Below, piece by piece: positions 10,618 through 25,201 of a stretch of DNA of 64,000 nucleotides. Below the pieces are notes generated by a model. The model searched no databases. It worked only from the letters and a program-made list of their open reading frames with translations, and was not told where the DNA came from. Within the stretch, counting starts at the first letter, position 1; the number at the start of each line of letters is the position of its first letter. Source of the DNA: Auanema rhodensis (Eukaryota; Nematoda; Chromadorea; Rhabditida; Rhabditidae); the NCBI GenBank assembly GCA_964057225.1, contig OZ059897.1:8928001-8992000 (forward strand), written 5' to 3'. A program made the translations under genes and the position numbers.

Positions 10618-13600
10618 TGAGTATAAGGGTAGAATCTATTAAGTGACAGTGTTATCAAATTCATTTTTCGTTTCAACAACCAATACTGGAGAACAAAGTC
10701 AATATGTAGGAAGTGAAATAACGAAACATCGCCTATTCTCTGGCTGATTATACGGAAAGATAGTATGAAGAAAGAATCAACGAATAGGCTTCAATTCATC
10801 TATATACCATTCTTCCCCCTGTCTTTCAAAAGTCAAGGCTATGCTTCTCCTTGAATTAGAAAGGAAAAAAGGAAATATTGCAAAGCAGGAATCAAAAATT
10901 AGAAACATTAAAGTGCTACTAACTCTGCAGCAGATTTATAGTCTCAGGGATAATTAGCAAAGTATCTGAGAAAAAAAAGAATATATATAGAGGGAACACG
11001 AGAAGAATTTAGCAAAGAATGAATATTATGAGGGGGAGTGTGAAGCTATAAAAGAGAAAAACAAAACTTGAATTATGATTTGAACTTAGAGCAGAATCAA
11101 TGATTCAAACAAGCACACAATAGTAAAAGTACATAAAACTCGAATTCAATCAACCAGAAAAGGAAAAAAAAGCGTACCCATTGACAGTGACGTATCCAGG
11201 TTTGCTGCGTCGTGGCCCACGGTACTTCTTGTATATAAGGGGCTTACAAGGCTTCACATCTGCCACGGACGAAGTTGAGCACGTTGGTTGGTCCTCAAGC
11301 GGCTCCGATCCACCTCCCGCTTCATGCCGGGTATACTGATATTGTGATGAAGACGACGACGAAGACGGCTGAAACTCGCTGGTGTCATGAGAAGCCGTCG
11401 TCGTGGTCAAGATATTGGAAGTGGAGGGAGCCGTGGTGCCGGATGATGCTGGCCGAGCGCGCGAGCTGGCGTACAGCGTGTTCGACGACAGCAGGTCTGG
11501 AACAGTAAATGATTGTTGATCAGAAATTAATGTTTGATAGTGAAATAGAAGAAAAATGACAACAGTGAACATGGACACAGACAAAACTATTAGAAAAAGC
11601 TTGATGGATAATGGTGATAGATGTGGATCGCAGAAACACTACCACTACCATGAATGCTGAAGAGATAAGGAAGAACACAGTCACCAATAAAACTAGGCTG
11701 GGTCAAGTATTGCATGAAACGGTTAAACATGCGAATTGTGCTGATTTTCACAGATATATAATAAAAAAATGAAAAAAATTGCAACATTCCGACAAAAGAT
11801 CAACAATAACGAAGAACAACGCCAACTTAAATTGCATAACTACAAGCTTTAGAGCTTCATATAAGATAAAAGAAAAAATTGAAATAGAAGAAGTACAAAT
11901 AAGGTACTAATTCGTATTAAATAGAATTCCGTTAAGGCGCACCATTTCAGTTAATCTTTAGCCTTGACCGATTTGCACCTCTTAAAGCACAGTATACAAT
12001 ACAAAGCTTACAAAGAAAAACAGAAGATTTTCTTAAAAATAGAAAATTTGAAATTTGAATTAAGAACTTCAAATTCAAGTTTCATTTATTAGATCGCATA
12101 AAGCTATTGTAGTCGGCAAAAGAAAATACGTATATATGAACACAAACAACGCCTAGAAAGATCAAACTAGAGACAAATAAAGGGTGAGAGCAAGTTAGAG
12201 GGATGGAGAGATAGAAAGAGACAAGTGGAGTTTACCGAAGAACTGAGGACAGCGGACTGTTTCTTACAAAAGATTAAGACTGCTTGCATGAAAAGTCGAG
12301 ACATAGAAATATGATGATGAGGAGAGAAAGAAGTGAATTATCCGATTTAGATATAAGGACAAGCATGACATATTGAAGAATAAAAGATCAAAAGGAAAGA
12401 TGGCAGAAAGGAAATGAGAGGAATAGATTGAGAGAGCGAAAAAGACAACGCGTTTTAGAGGGACTCACATAGACTAGATAAAAGTGCACTTCACGTGGTC
12501 AGTACGCTCAGAGAAGTAAGGTCAAAAGATACACGGAAGACTGAAATCGAAACAGATTTGTTGACTTTTTCAGTTTCTGTAACCTTGTACACTTCACGTG
12601 ATCAAAAGAGCAATCATATTCAGAAAGATGTATAGAGGATAATGCTACTACTATTTGAGAGGAATTGCCGCGAAAGTAGGCGCAACATATCAAAGAGAAA
12701 AAAAATTCTTCTAGGCTTTCACATAAGGAAGGCATCGGGTTGAAATGAGTTGGAGCTGAGATGCATCATCATCTGAAATTTCACAATGTGCTGACGTCTG
12801 CTAGGTTTACTGGTATTGGCGATGACGCTCGAGGATTGACAACATCATCATCAGGCACGGTATGCGTCGAATAGAAGAAGAGAACGAGAAAATACAATCA
12901 GGTCATATAGAAAAAGGAATGCTAGAGAAACAAAATGATGAAAATACAAGCAAAATTCATGAGATTGCTTGTGAGAGAGTCAAGAACGCTAGGTAAACCG
13001 AATGATGGTGGTGATGAACAGACTTATTGCCGACTGATGATGAATCGAATAGATGATGTGTTGTCTACAGGACAACAACTATCATAGTCGTCTTCTATGC
13101 TGCAAACGTTACTATCTTCGGTGTATCACCATTCAGCAACATAGAAGCTGGCTCGGATAAAGAGGGAATGCAAGCTTTGTTGGAATGGTTGATGAATTGA
13201 CAGACAGTTTCATAGATTAGAAAAAACATTGGATCAGACTTCAACATTGATCGGAAAATTGGAATTGTTATTGTGTTGACTTGCCTTGCCTTGTTGAGGC
13301 AGTTGTGTTTTGAGCCAAAACTTGATATTGAAAATGAAACAAACACGGAACTCATGTATGAGATTTATCAATTAACGGCCTTGAAGATGAAGATTTGAAG
13401 AAACAACAGATAAGATGATTTGGATTACAATGACCGTAAAAAAGCTAAGCCTTAAGCTATCAAAAGAAGAAGAGATATAGATATGTGTGAGGAGTTGGAA
13501 TACTGCGAAACGAAATTAAGAAAAAAGAATGGTTTAAGTTCAAAGAAAGTGAAACGAATTTCAATCTAAAAATTGAAAAGAAACATACGCACGCATCACA

Positions 13601-14282
13601 TCACATGCATATACATAAACGTACATACATATCATATCAAAATCACAAAAAATAAAAGAAAAAAGAAAAGAAAACGTTTTTAAACTTAAGTTTAAAATTA
13701 GTCATCAAATATGTATGTAATATAGGAATATGTAATGCATAGGTTGTGAAAACCTAGCTGGTGGGAGCTGATTATATGATATTAATGCAAGCAATCTTTG
13801 TGAACTATATGAGAGCAAAGAAAATAAAATGAGAAACTAATAAGCATTCAAGAAAAAGTTACAAAAAAAACAACTTGTTTCTTCGGTCCTGGTAAAGTTC
13901 CCGCCCTGCATCGGTCGACACACATTATTGAGCACAAGTGGAGACGAAAAAACTGCAAGGAAATATTATAAGAAAAACAGATAAACAACAATAACATTCA
14001 AAAAAATATCTGCGATAACAACAATAAGATATATGTTTTGAGGTCAGGCAGGCACCGCCTACTTTGGCCCTTCAGCGACATTACCAGACACTTTTGTGAT
14101 GAAAAGTAGTTGTGATTTACTCCATAATTAAGATGAGAAAGGGAGAATGGGTTTGTGGTGAAAGCTGCGCACATACCTCGACTGAAGGGTGGTAATTGAT
14201 GAATCAAAGGATCTGTATCTGCATCGTCTACCATCGGAAACGATCGCCCAGAACTCGGTCCTCCGCGATTTGTGAGCATCAT
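9968..14282 (-). CDS. Predicted tail-anchored membrane protein, 221 aa, unknown family
   Basis: Seen: exons 14282-14177, 13952-13875, 11496-11178 and 10130-9968, with phases matching at all three joins (106, 78, 319 and 163 bases; 222 codons with TAG). An in-frame TGA lies 15 bases before the ATG, so the start is well bounded. The product opens with an acidic segment (MVDDADTDPLIHQLPPFSR), then a Ser/Thr-rich disordered middle (seven Ser in a row), a basic patch (YKKYRGPRRSKPGY), a Lys/Glu linker, and one C-terminal hydrophobic span (WLIWPFWLAALNFFVFFMF) ending NGLAV. No signal peptide is visible, so a tail anchor facing the cytosol is inferred. The coding exons are much more GC-rich than the surroundings. 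Introns are 0.2, 2.4 and 1.0 kb, unlike neighbours, so further small exons could be hidden. The last acceptor (ATCCAG) is weak, making exon 4 the least certain. Confidence 0.5.
10347..10617. repeat. (GA)n microsatellite, about 270 bp
   Basis: A long (GA)n tract with AAAG variants and four GACGG interruptions, lying in the third intron of the tail-anchored gene. On the minus strand it reads as a false Ser-Leu repeat protein. Confidence 0.95.
14049..14082 (-). repeat. Bipartite conserved element, copy 1
   Basis: On the minus strand it reads AATGTCGCTGA, 12 bases, GGCGGTGCCTG. The same two 11-mers recur in the same order and strand at 19458-19490 with an 11-base gap. It lies in the first intron of the tail-anchored gene. 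Function unknown. Confidence 0.6.
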
Positions 14283-14953
14283 TTGGACCGGAAATCAGTG
14301 AATTTGTAGTTAGAACTTACAACTTAAAAAGTTTATTTTTGATGAAAACAAACAAGAGAATGAAGTGAGGGAAAACAAAAATAGGGGAAATAAGGTTATA
14401 CTAGACACGATGTGGTTGTTGCCATTTTTTGAGAAACATTTGAAAACGAAATCACGCACTAGTGATTATGTGATAACGCCACAAGTAGAATATTGACAGT
14501 GATATCAACTCGACCGAGAAAATAAAAAAAAAGTATGAAAACTGTAGAAAAATTAATTTGAAAAAGAGAAATTGTAAAATATTTGAAATACTTTTATTTT
14601 TCTATATAACATATCCACCGGAAGTTACAAAACTTGTAGGTAAGTACAGTGGGATGGTCTCGAGTCAAAAAAGTGAGTCATTTTGAGGTAAACAACTATA
14701 AGATCTTTAGTTCTAGGGAACAAAGGGTCACCGGGTCCATCGTTGAGGCGATCCGCTGCAGTCTTTTCAGGATGTTTGATTGAACTTTATGATATTCATA
14801 CATGAAAGGTTAGAAGCATTAAGATTGTAAACGAAATTCATAAGTGGAATAAGAAAGAACAGATGACATAGAAGGAGTGCAAAAGTGAAGAACTAGTAGA
14901 AGAGCATCGAAGGAAATGAAACTGAAAAAGAGAAGAGGGAGAGAGAAAAATGT

Positions 14954-14958
<5 letters not shown>

Positions 14959-14984
<26 letters not shown>

Positions 14985-14985
14985 T
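14959..14985. repeat. (AT)n simple repeat
   Basis: Thirteen AT units in the gene-poor region. Confidence 0.9.
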
Positions 14986-17844
14986 CCTTTTTATCATAGA
15001 GATAGAGTTAAGAAAATGGGAGGAGTTGAAGATGATCTTTGTCAATGGACAGGAGACGTGTATCGCATTCAGAGCGAAAGAACAGTTATCTTACTGTATT
15101 TGATGATTGGTGACTGAAAGACCAGAAGTATAAGGTTTGTAAAACCGGGATTGAGGCTTTGCCATGAGCAATATTAAGCATTCTAATCATTATTGTCAGA
15201 AGTATCAGACTTTCGGAGGAGGATAATAACTGTTAGAGATTGAGTATAATGATAAACATAATATTCGTTGATATATGAGGAAAGCCATGGGAGGCTTAAT
15301 AAAGGCCAGGGAGAGAGAAAAGAGGAAGGGTAACCGGAAGTTGAGAAAGAGAAAAGGAAAGGATCAGGTTGGAGCTAGCAGAATAGGTTGATGAAGGGAG
15401 CAATAGCTGATTAAATTTATTGTGGATAAATTGATGAAATGCATGAGAGACTAAGAATAATAACGATCGAAAGCGGAGCCAAAACTAGTTGAGGGGTATA
15501 CCCAGAGCGTTTGTCTAGACATAAAAGAGTGATAGAAGTTAAAGATATCAGAAGAGAAGAATGTGAGTTTGAGACAAATAGATGGCATGACGTGAAATAT
15601 AACTTAAGAGATAAGAGAAGAGTAGGACAATTGAGGAAGATTGAAAAACAAACGCATAAAAGAAAGAAATAGTTAGTAGCAAGCACTTAGTATTTTAATG
15701 ATTTCATTATCTAAATATTATGAAGAATACCTATAATAGTTAATATGACCAAGATAAAAAAGAATTGAATTAAAATAATTATTAATAGGAATCATTTCCT
15801 ACATCTTTGCAATATTTAAAAATCGATGAGATATGAATGAGTTACCTCTAATTTGAATTGGAAAAATATATCATCATTTTCATTCCTCTGATTAAACAAT
15901 ATGCTCTAAGTTCTATCTTATTCACATATCAACCTGTATAGAAAGAATGATTTCTGAAGAAAAAAGAAGGCAAAACAACTGAAAAGATGACAATGAATAA
16001 AATGTTGAGCTTTGTATTAGAAAAGAAATGTAGACAAGACAGAAGACATGCTATATGAAAAATTTGTAAAAACAAAGAACATTTGAAATGAGAAATAAGT
16101 TGATCAAATTTTAAATCTCACATACATCAATATAATATATGTGGAGGTTTAATTAGAAGTCAATCAAGTAGTACAATATCATACTAGCTATTTAAAATCT
16201 AATAAGAAATGATGTACTAATCATTTGATAAAAGTAATTAGAGAATTTTTTTGGTAGTAGTAAGAGCAGTTAGTGATTTTTTTATAAATTTATCCTCGTC
16301 ATTCTTTTTTTGATCGTAGATAAACGATTTTTTGGTTTACAGGGTAACAATTTTTGAAGAGTTAAAACGTCGTTGAAGTATCAGTCAAGTTAAACTGTGA
16401 AACAATTTTTTGTCGAAGATAACACAAGCAGAGGAGATAAAAAACTACGGATGTACAAGAAGCATGGAAGGGTTGATTAAACAGATAAGGGAGACGAAAT
16501 ATTAACGAAAAAAATGAAAACAGAACCAAATTTAATAAATAAGTTTCAAAAAGATCAAAACGTGGAATAATATAATGATATATAAGAATGAATTTGGTAG
16601 AAAGATATATTTGGATATACATATTAACAAAATTAAGCAGAATAGTTTGAAGTCAGCACGTGATCAAATATAGACAGATTTACCGCATAAGATTTGTTTC
16701 TTCAACAGTTGAAAAAGAAAATAGAAAATGAAAGAGAGAAAAGAGAGTTTGGGCGAAAGACAGAAACAAGAGTGAAATGCGAACGATAGAAGAACAAAAA
16801 AAGTGAAACAGAAAAAAAAACGAGGAATAAAAGAAAAAAACGAGGCAGCTGGCTAAAAGTTAATCAGACCAGACAAAAGTCTGTCAATACATTTCAGACT
16901 AATTTTGATTTTTGAGTTCAGTAGGCAAACGCTGTTCGGTGAGCTTCCCGAACTGATGATGAATCAGATATTGAATATAGAAAACTAAAAGAAAACGTTA
17001 ATGAATGAAGGCATATATGAAGTCGTTTCAGAAGTACAATGATAAAAAATGGAAAATGCCAATAGAATTAATGTTGTATCGTGCACGCGTAAGGAGCAAA
17101 GAACGGGCAAAGGAAATGATGTGCAGAAGTGCAGGTGTGATTTAGTAAATGGACAAACTATGCTCTGATGGTTCATGGTGGTGATGCTCAAACATCACAA
17201 CCCGGAAATTCCACAAAAAAAGTACAAGCAAATTAATTATTAACTATCTTGACAGTCTGTCTTGACTTGAAGACAACATTAGTCTGGTCAACTGTATGGG
17301 GAATGACAACTGGAATTGTCTGAGAACATTGAAGATGAGCTCATGAAGAAATGGAGAGTCTTATGGGGAAAAAGTGAAAATAACAAGCTATTGGAAATTG
17401 AGGATATAGAGATAAGAAAAAGGTTATATCTAACATAACTAAGACAGAGAGAGGAAAAGAAAAAGACGGGCAAAAGTAGAAAGACAGAGATAGAAAGACA
17501 ATAGTAAACTGTATATCAACTATTAAGAATAGAATCAAATATAACGAATGCGTTAATGAAAATAGATTTATAGGCAATGTCACGTAGTAGGTTCAAGAAA
17601 ATAAAGAAAACACAAACAAGACAACCAACCGAACGAAAGACCAATCGACCTTAGCGTCTCCCCAAAACTTCATCTAAATCGTCTTATGTTTGTTTCACGT
17701 GGTAAAAGGGACGTGAGGTGATATGCAAATGTTGTTATCGAGGCTACAAGGCACGTGTTATGATATATATTATAACAAGGTATATGTGAACGGCATGTGT
17801 AAGCTCTAAACTACTTATTGACTAAGATCACAGCGTGAGCTTAC

Positions 17845-17866
17845 AGATTGGATCGTTCATAAGCAT
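17845..17866 (-). CDS. Possible alternative first coding exon of the tail-anchored gene
   Basis: An ATG at 17866 starts a short frame (MLMNDPI plus one base) that ends at a consensus donor, GTAAGC. The one-base phase left over fits the acceptor of exon 2 at 13952, giving an alternative N terminus without the acidic segment. This is inference from phase and donor strength only. Confidence 0.25.
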
Positions 17867-18000
17867 AATTGAGGTCAGTGAACAAAACGTATGCAGGGAA
17901 GGCAGACATCTCTCGTCATTTATCGCTGCAATAACACGAACCGGGAGCTTAAGATCTTTCCCAAAGCGGAAGAGCAAAGGTTTCACGTCCAATTAGCTTG

Positions 18001-18022
18001 GAAATACGCAGGAGCGTATTTC
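18001..18022. repeat. Perfect 9-bp stem, 4-base loop hairpin
   Basis: GAAATACGC, AGGA, GCGTATTTC. A perfect short inverted repeat in otherwise non-coding DNA; no other RNA-gene signs were seen. Confidence 0.6.
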
Positions 18023-19457
18023 AGAACGATCAACAGATGAATCCAAAAGCTAGTAATATCTAAATCTATTCAGTGCTTTTTTTTGCACAACTAGAATGCT
18101 TGTGATGTGGCAAATCCTTTTATGAACTGAATAGGAATTGAAGCACTAGAGGGAGGAAACAGAAATGAAGAGCAACAACGATCGAGTGAGACAGCACTTC
18201 TACGTTCCAAACGATTGAACGGTTAGTTGTACTAAGAAAGGAAGTGAAGATGTAATCTAAAGCCTAGATTCCTCAGAGGCCGATAAGCTAGCACTTCCAA
18301 TCAGATATATTCAGAAAATGCATGGCCAGTGCTGTCATAACTCTATAACAAGTCAGTGATCACGAGACCTCCCACAAATAAAAAAGGCAAAGAAAGAGAG
18401 TAGTCAAACGAAAAATAGAATGCCTCATCGAATATTACTTCGGGTTGCAGGTTTCTCATATATTTGAAAAGAAGACCTATCTGAGATTTCGTTGCCAAGA
18501 AGAAAAGATATAAGCAAACCAGGAAAATTAGAGTGGGATATCACTACATTCCCCATAGCTATTGAGCTCACAAAATCATGTAGTTTAAACAAGTTACATG
18601 ACTTGCATCAATAAATATTACATGAGATAAGATAAATAAAAGTTTTTTTTTCAAATGCAGCATTGCTCCCTCAACATGTGAAGGTACCACGCGGGTTTCC
18701 TTAAGTAGTTTGAGCAATATGTAAGAGATAAGATATCTGTTCGTCTCTATGTCGATGACCAAGCATATACATGTAGTCTGCTCATTCATATAATAGTCAT
18801 ACTCTACGTCTCTTCTAGCACGAGGTTCTCGAAAATATATTTAGTGACCGGGAATTAGTTTAATCAGACAGTAGTAGAAAACCGTAAAAGAGGCAGGGAG
18901 CTGCAGATTTATGCTTAGGCTAGTTTTGCAGGAAAACAAGCAGCTTCATTAAAGTTTTTCATGAAATATGCAACAAAAACGAAATATTATTGAGCAAGCT
19001 GAGAAATGATTAGCCCAAGCTCACAGAAAGGCAGTGCCACAACCTAGGCATGAATCATCGGCGGGGAATAAGGAAGATGTGGGCAGTCGCTTGTATATTG
19101 AAGCATAGATATATAATATTAAGTATTTTATGAATATACTCAAGAAATGAGCTTATAGTATGTCACATATACACATATATATATATATATATTGAATAAA
19201 ATAAAAATAAAAAAAGAGACATTTGAAAAGAATAATGTAAAGAGATTTAAACTATGAATTAATCCGTGAGCACTAAGTCTTTTTTTTTTGTCAGCAGGTT
19301 CTTCTATAATATGCTGATCCATTGAACAGAAGATGTGCTGCCAGCTATCCACTTAGAATCCCAAATAGGGTCAATGGTTGTAATTCATTAATATAATTTT
19401 GTTGACTAGCCGAACTGATGTATTTCCTTGAAAAAACAGCAAAGTCTTCGTCGACAT

Positions 19458-19490
19458 CAGGCACCGCCCATGACATTTATCAGCGACATT
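19458..19490 (-). repeat. Bipartite conserved element, copy 2
   Basis: Same two 11-mers as at 14049-14082 (minus strand AATGTCGCTGA and GGCGGTGCCTG), 11 bases apart. The sequence between them differs, so only the two blocks are conserved. Confidence 0.6.
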
Positions 19491-20367
19491 GAGAAAAGTT
19501 TCGTTTGTCGAAAACTATTATTCTGACTTATGTATGCATCACAATCATTCGAGCAGATATTTGGCATAAGTTATATTAAAAATTCAAAAGAAAGCTTAAA
19601 ATAGAGAAATGAAAAGAATATAATCGTTAAAAATATGAAACATCTGAACGAATATCCAAAATCGACCGTTCTTCATCAGCGACTATGTGAAAATGGGGAG
19701 TATCTCTTGCAAGTTTATGCTAGTCACATGTCGCCTGCGCCAAAGACTAAACACGTTGCCCTTACCTTACTCTTCATTAGGACTTTTATATCAATTTGTA
19801 GTGCAAAAATGCTACATGAATTACACGATGAACTAGTATAGTGGAAGTGGACTCAAACCCTTCACTTCCAACAATGAAACGATTCAGACAAATAGAAGAG
19901 TTTTCTTGATCTCCCATAATTAAAAATACAATCGTAGGCAATTTTCTAATAATTTACTTGTTATGAATAGTGTACAAGCAAGATACAAATATAGAAACCT
20001 CTGATGTTAATAAATTAATTGAGTTGTGAGGTTGAGTGAAATAAATTAAGTGAATAAGATAGCTCATCATCACAACATTGTAAAGAATTGAGCGAACTGA
20101 TATTGCAATTTCAAGAGAAATTCAAAGTTGAAAGGCACACAGCTCAAGTCATATATGATGAAGCTCAGATTATCACACAAGAAAAATAACCGCGATAAAG
20201 AGCACCCATTAAAGAGACTTAGTGGAATCTAAAAAAACAAATTACAAAACAAGCGAAATTTTGTCAAAAAAAAGAATGTTATTCATGTTGTAAGGTTTTA
20301 AACCGGAAGTATGCTTATGCGTTCAGAATGTTTCAAGCTAAGATCATGAATCATGATTTTCCATGAT

Positions 20368-23002
<2,635 letters not shown>

Positions 23003-24520
23003 ATTCAATATGTTAATTCTGAATAAGGAAAAGTTTTATCAAATTAGTTTAATTAATAACCAATATTATTATACAAGTTAAACTTCATAGTAATAAAGAC
23101 GCAGAAACCATTACGCGTACGCGCGCGTCTCATTGGGACACTGTTTCATAACAGTAATCTTTACAGTAACCTTCAAAGTTCTTACTTTTATCCAAAGATA
23201 GTTATTAGCAAGGGCAAATCATTGCCATATGATTATGAGAGAAAGATGCAAAATACCGGATATAGTAAGACACAACATGCGCACTCAGCAGGTGCAAGTG
23301 CGGGCAGAAAAATTGTCAGCATGGCCAATTTGTATCCAAAAACACTTGCAAAATGAAATGAAAATGATTTTTGGCGCAAAGTTTTTATATTCATGACACT
23401 TATTTGACTCTGATTTCATATAATCCTATCACATTCTCAAAAAAAAACATTGATCTCACGAATATACGATATCTGAAGACAGATGAGTGCTTAGATCTCA
23501 ATGATTCTTCAAACACAACGGAATACATGAAAATTGCATCTAACATTCATAACAATATACATTATGATTTAAAATGATTTAAGTAAAAGATTTAAAAGAG
23601 CTACATCAAAATAATTAAAGCTCCAGACTAATCAGCATCAAAATTACTAATGCCTGTTGGAATTAAAGATTGAAAAACGAATAATTCATAGTAATAATCG
23701 GAATAAAAAACAAGTTTTCATGTAATGTTAAACATATCAAAGATATTGATATTTTAAATGCTTAATCAGCTATTTTAACAAATGACTTCAAGTGAGTAAT
23801 AATGATTACAAATCTAAAAGCTGATAATTTAAAAATTAAACTTAAATGTTTAAACACTAATAGAGATCAGAATGTAATAAACACACTTTCTCTAGAACAG
23901 TCTTTGACTCAAAAATTAGAGAAAATCAAGGAATGTGAAAGAAGCTTAGTTCAATAGTGAGAAAACAATGAAAATCGGCGTACGACTTCGTATTGAATGA
24001 TCGCCAACATCATAATCGATAGTTAAAACACCTATGAGTCAAAGCGAGCCTGTATTTCCATATTCTCACTTCTTTTCTATCGATCCTGATTAACCTCAAT
24101 TAAGCATACAAAATCTGTGCTTCGAACCTCCCGTACATTTAGTAGGTTTAACATTATATCAAACACTTTGAATGTGCAAAGGATGTAATCATATAATAAA
24201 TACTTTAAAAGTCATGATGCTTCATGATATTTGATCCATATGCACATGAAACTAAAGTTCAAATGTTTCTTTGTAGTTTACTCCCATCATAATTGACAAT
24301 ATTGACTAAAGCTAAAACTAAAGATATCATGCTTGGGTTTCCCTCGTCTGTTTCTCTCAATGATCCCCGATGAATTTCAAAATAGATTTTTACAAAACAA
24401 ATTTAGACAAACAAATCGTATTTATAGTTAAAAATAGTTTATTGAATATCTATGCATCATACAATACATGCTCAGCGAAAAAGTTAAGATAGTAAACTTT
24501 AAAACGGCTATATATAAATA
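23003..24520. other. Intergenic, upstream of aPKC
   Basis: AT-rich DNA between two minus-strand genes. It includes a short CG-rich patch (GCGTACGCGCGCGTC near 23115), perhaps part of the aPKC promoter. The single longish frame at 23.4-23.6 kb has no splice or homology support. Confidence 0.55.
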
Positions 24521-25201
24521 TTAGTTAGCCTTGTTGAAGAATTCCTTAGAGTTCTTTGGGTCTGGCTTGATGGTGTCTTTTCCTGGAGTCCATCCAGCTG
24601 GGCAGACTTCTCCGTGCTGGAATTTTCATGATAAAGATATCTCACAGAAAATCGAAAAATACCTTTTCAACAAACTGGAAAGCTTGGATAAGACGGAGGG
24701 TCTCATCTACGGAACGTCCGACTGGAAGGTCATTGATGGTGATCTGGCGGAGATTTCCTTGGGGATCGATGATGAAAAGTCCTCTGAAGGCAATTCCTTC
24801 GTCCTCCTTCAAGACTCCGTAAGCCTTGGAGATGGTGTGGGTGGTATCAGCCAAAACAGGGATGTTCATTTCTCCGAGTCCTCCATGCTTGCGTGGCTGG
24901 TTGATCCAGGCAAGGTGGGAGAATACAGAGTCGGTTGAGCAGGCGAGAAGTTGAACATTAAGGTTCTTGAACTCAGCAGCTCTCTCAGAGAAAGCGATAA
25001 TTTCAGTTGGGCATACAAAGGTGCTGGAATTAAAATCATATTTTATTAGATAACGTTAAGAACTAACAAGTCCAATGGGTAGAAGAAGAGAACAACCCAT
25101 TTTCCCTTGTAGTCAGCGAGCTTGACATCGACGAAGTCTCCGTCAATAACAGCCTGGGTGGCGAATTCAGGAGCTGGTTTTCCGATAAAAGCCTTAGACA
25201 T
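24521..25201 (-). CDS. prdx-2: Typical 2-Cys peroxiredoxin
   Basis: Seen: three exons (25201-25068, 25023-24663, 24616-24521) in phase; about 196 residues, the family length. It starts [13 protein letters not shown], with the peroxidatic Cys in DFTFVCPTE and the resolving Cys in [12 protein letters not shown], so this is the dimeric thioredoxin-dependent type. [15 protein letters not shown] and [14 protein letters not shown] are family signatures. A C-terminal FFNKAN follows in place of the usual YF motif; the GGLG loop is present. Role: reduces peroxides in the cytosol with electrons from thioredoxin. Codon use is more GC-rich than neighbours, as expected of a highly expressed gene. The ATG follows TTTCAG directly, which serves either a spliced leader or the distal first exon at 26.5 kb. 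Confidence 0.96.

Larger units (their letters stand above)
14283..20367. other. Large gene-poor region with purine-rich plus strand
   Basis: About 6 kb between the start of the tail-anchored gene and the stop of the aPKC gene. From about 11.8 to 17.6 kb the plus strand is strikingly A/G-rich, as expected if long pyrimidine-rich introns are transcribed from the minus strand. It holds an (AT)n tract (14959-14985), a short perfect hairpin (18001-18022), a possible alternative first exon (17845-17866) and one copy of a bipartite element (19458-19490). I see no multi-exon gene. Confidence 0.5.

Noticed and set aside
10221-10679. 152-codon minus-strand frame reading as a Ser-Leu repeat protein
   Set aside because: It is the translation of the (GA)n microsatellite and has no independent coding signs.
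15417-17583. Several minus-strand frames of 60-90 codons rich in Leu, Ser, Phe and Ile
   Set aside because: They follow from the pyrimidine-rich minus strand and lack splice structure.
17891-18040. 49-codon plus-strand frame with balanced composition
   Set aside because: No start context, splice partner or recognisable motif, and it is opposite to the inferred direction of transcription; the GC patch is better explained by promoter sequence.
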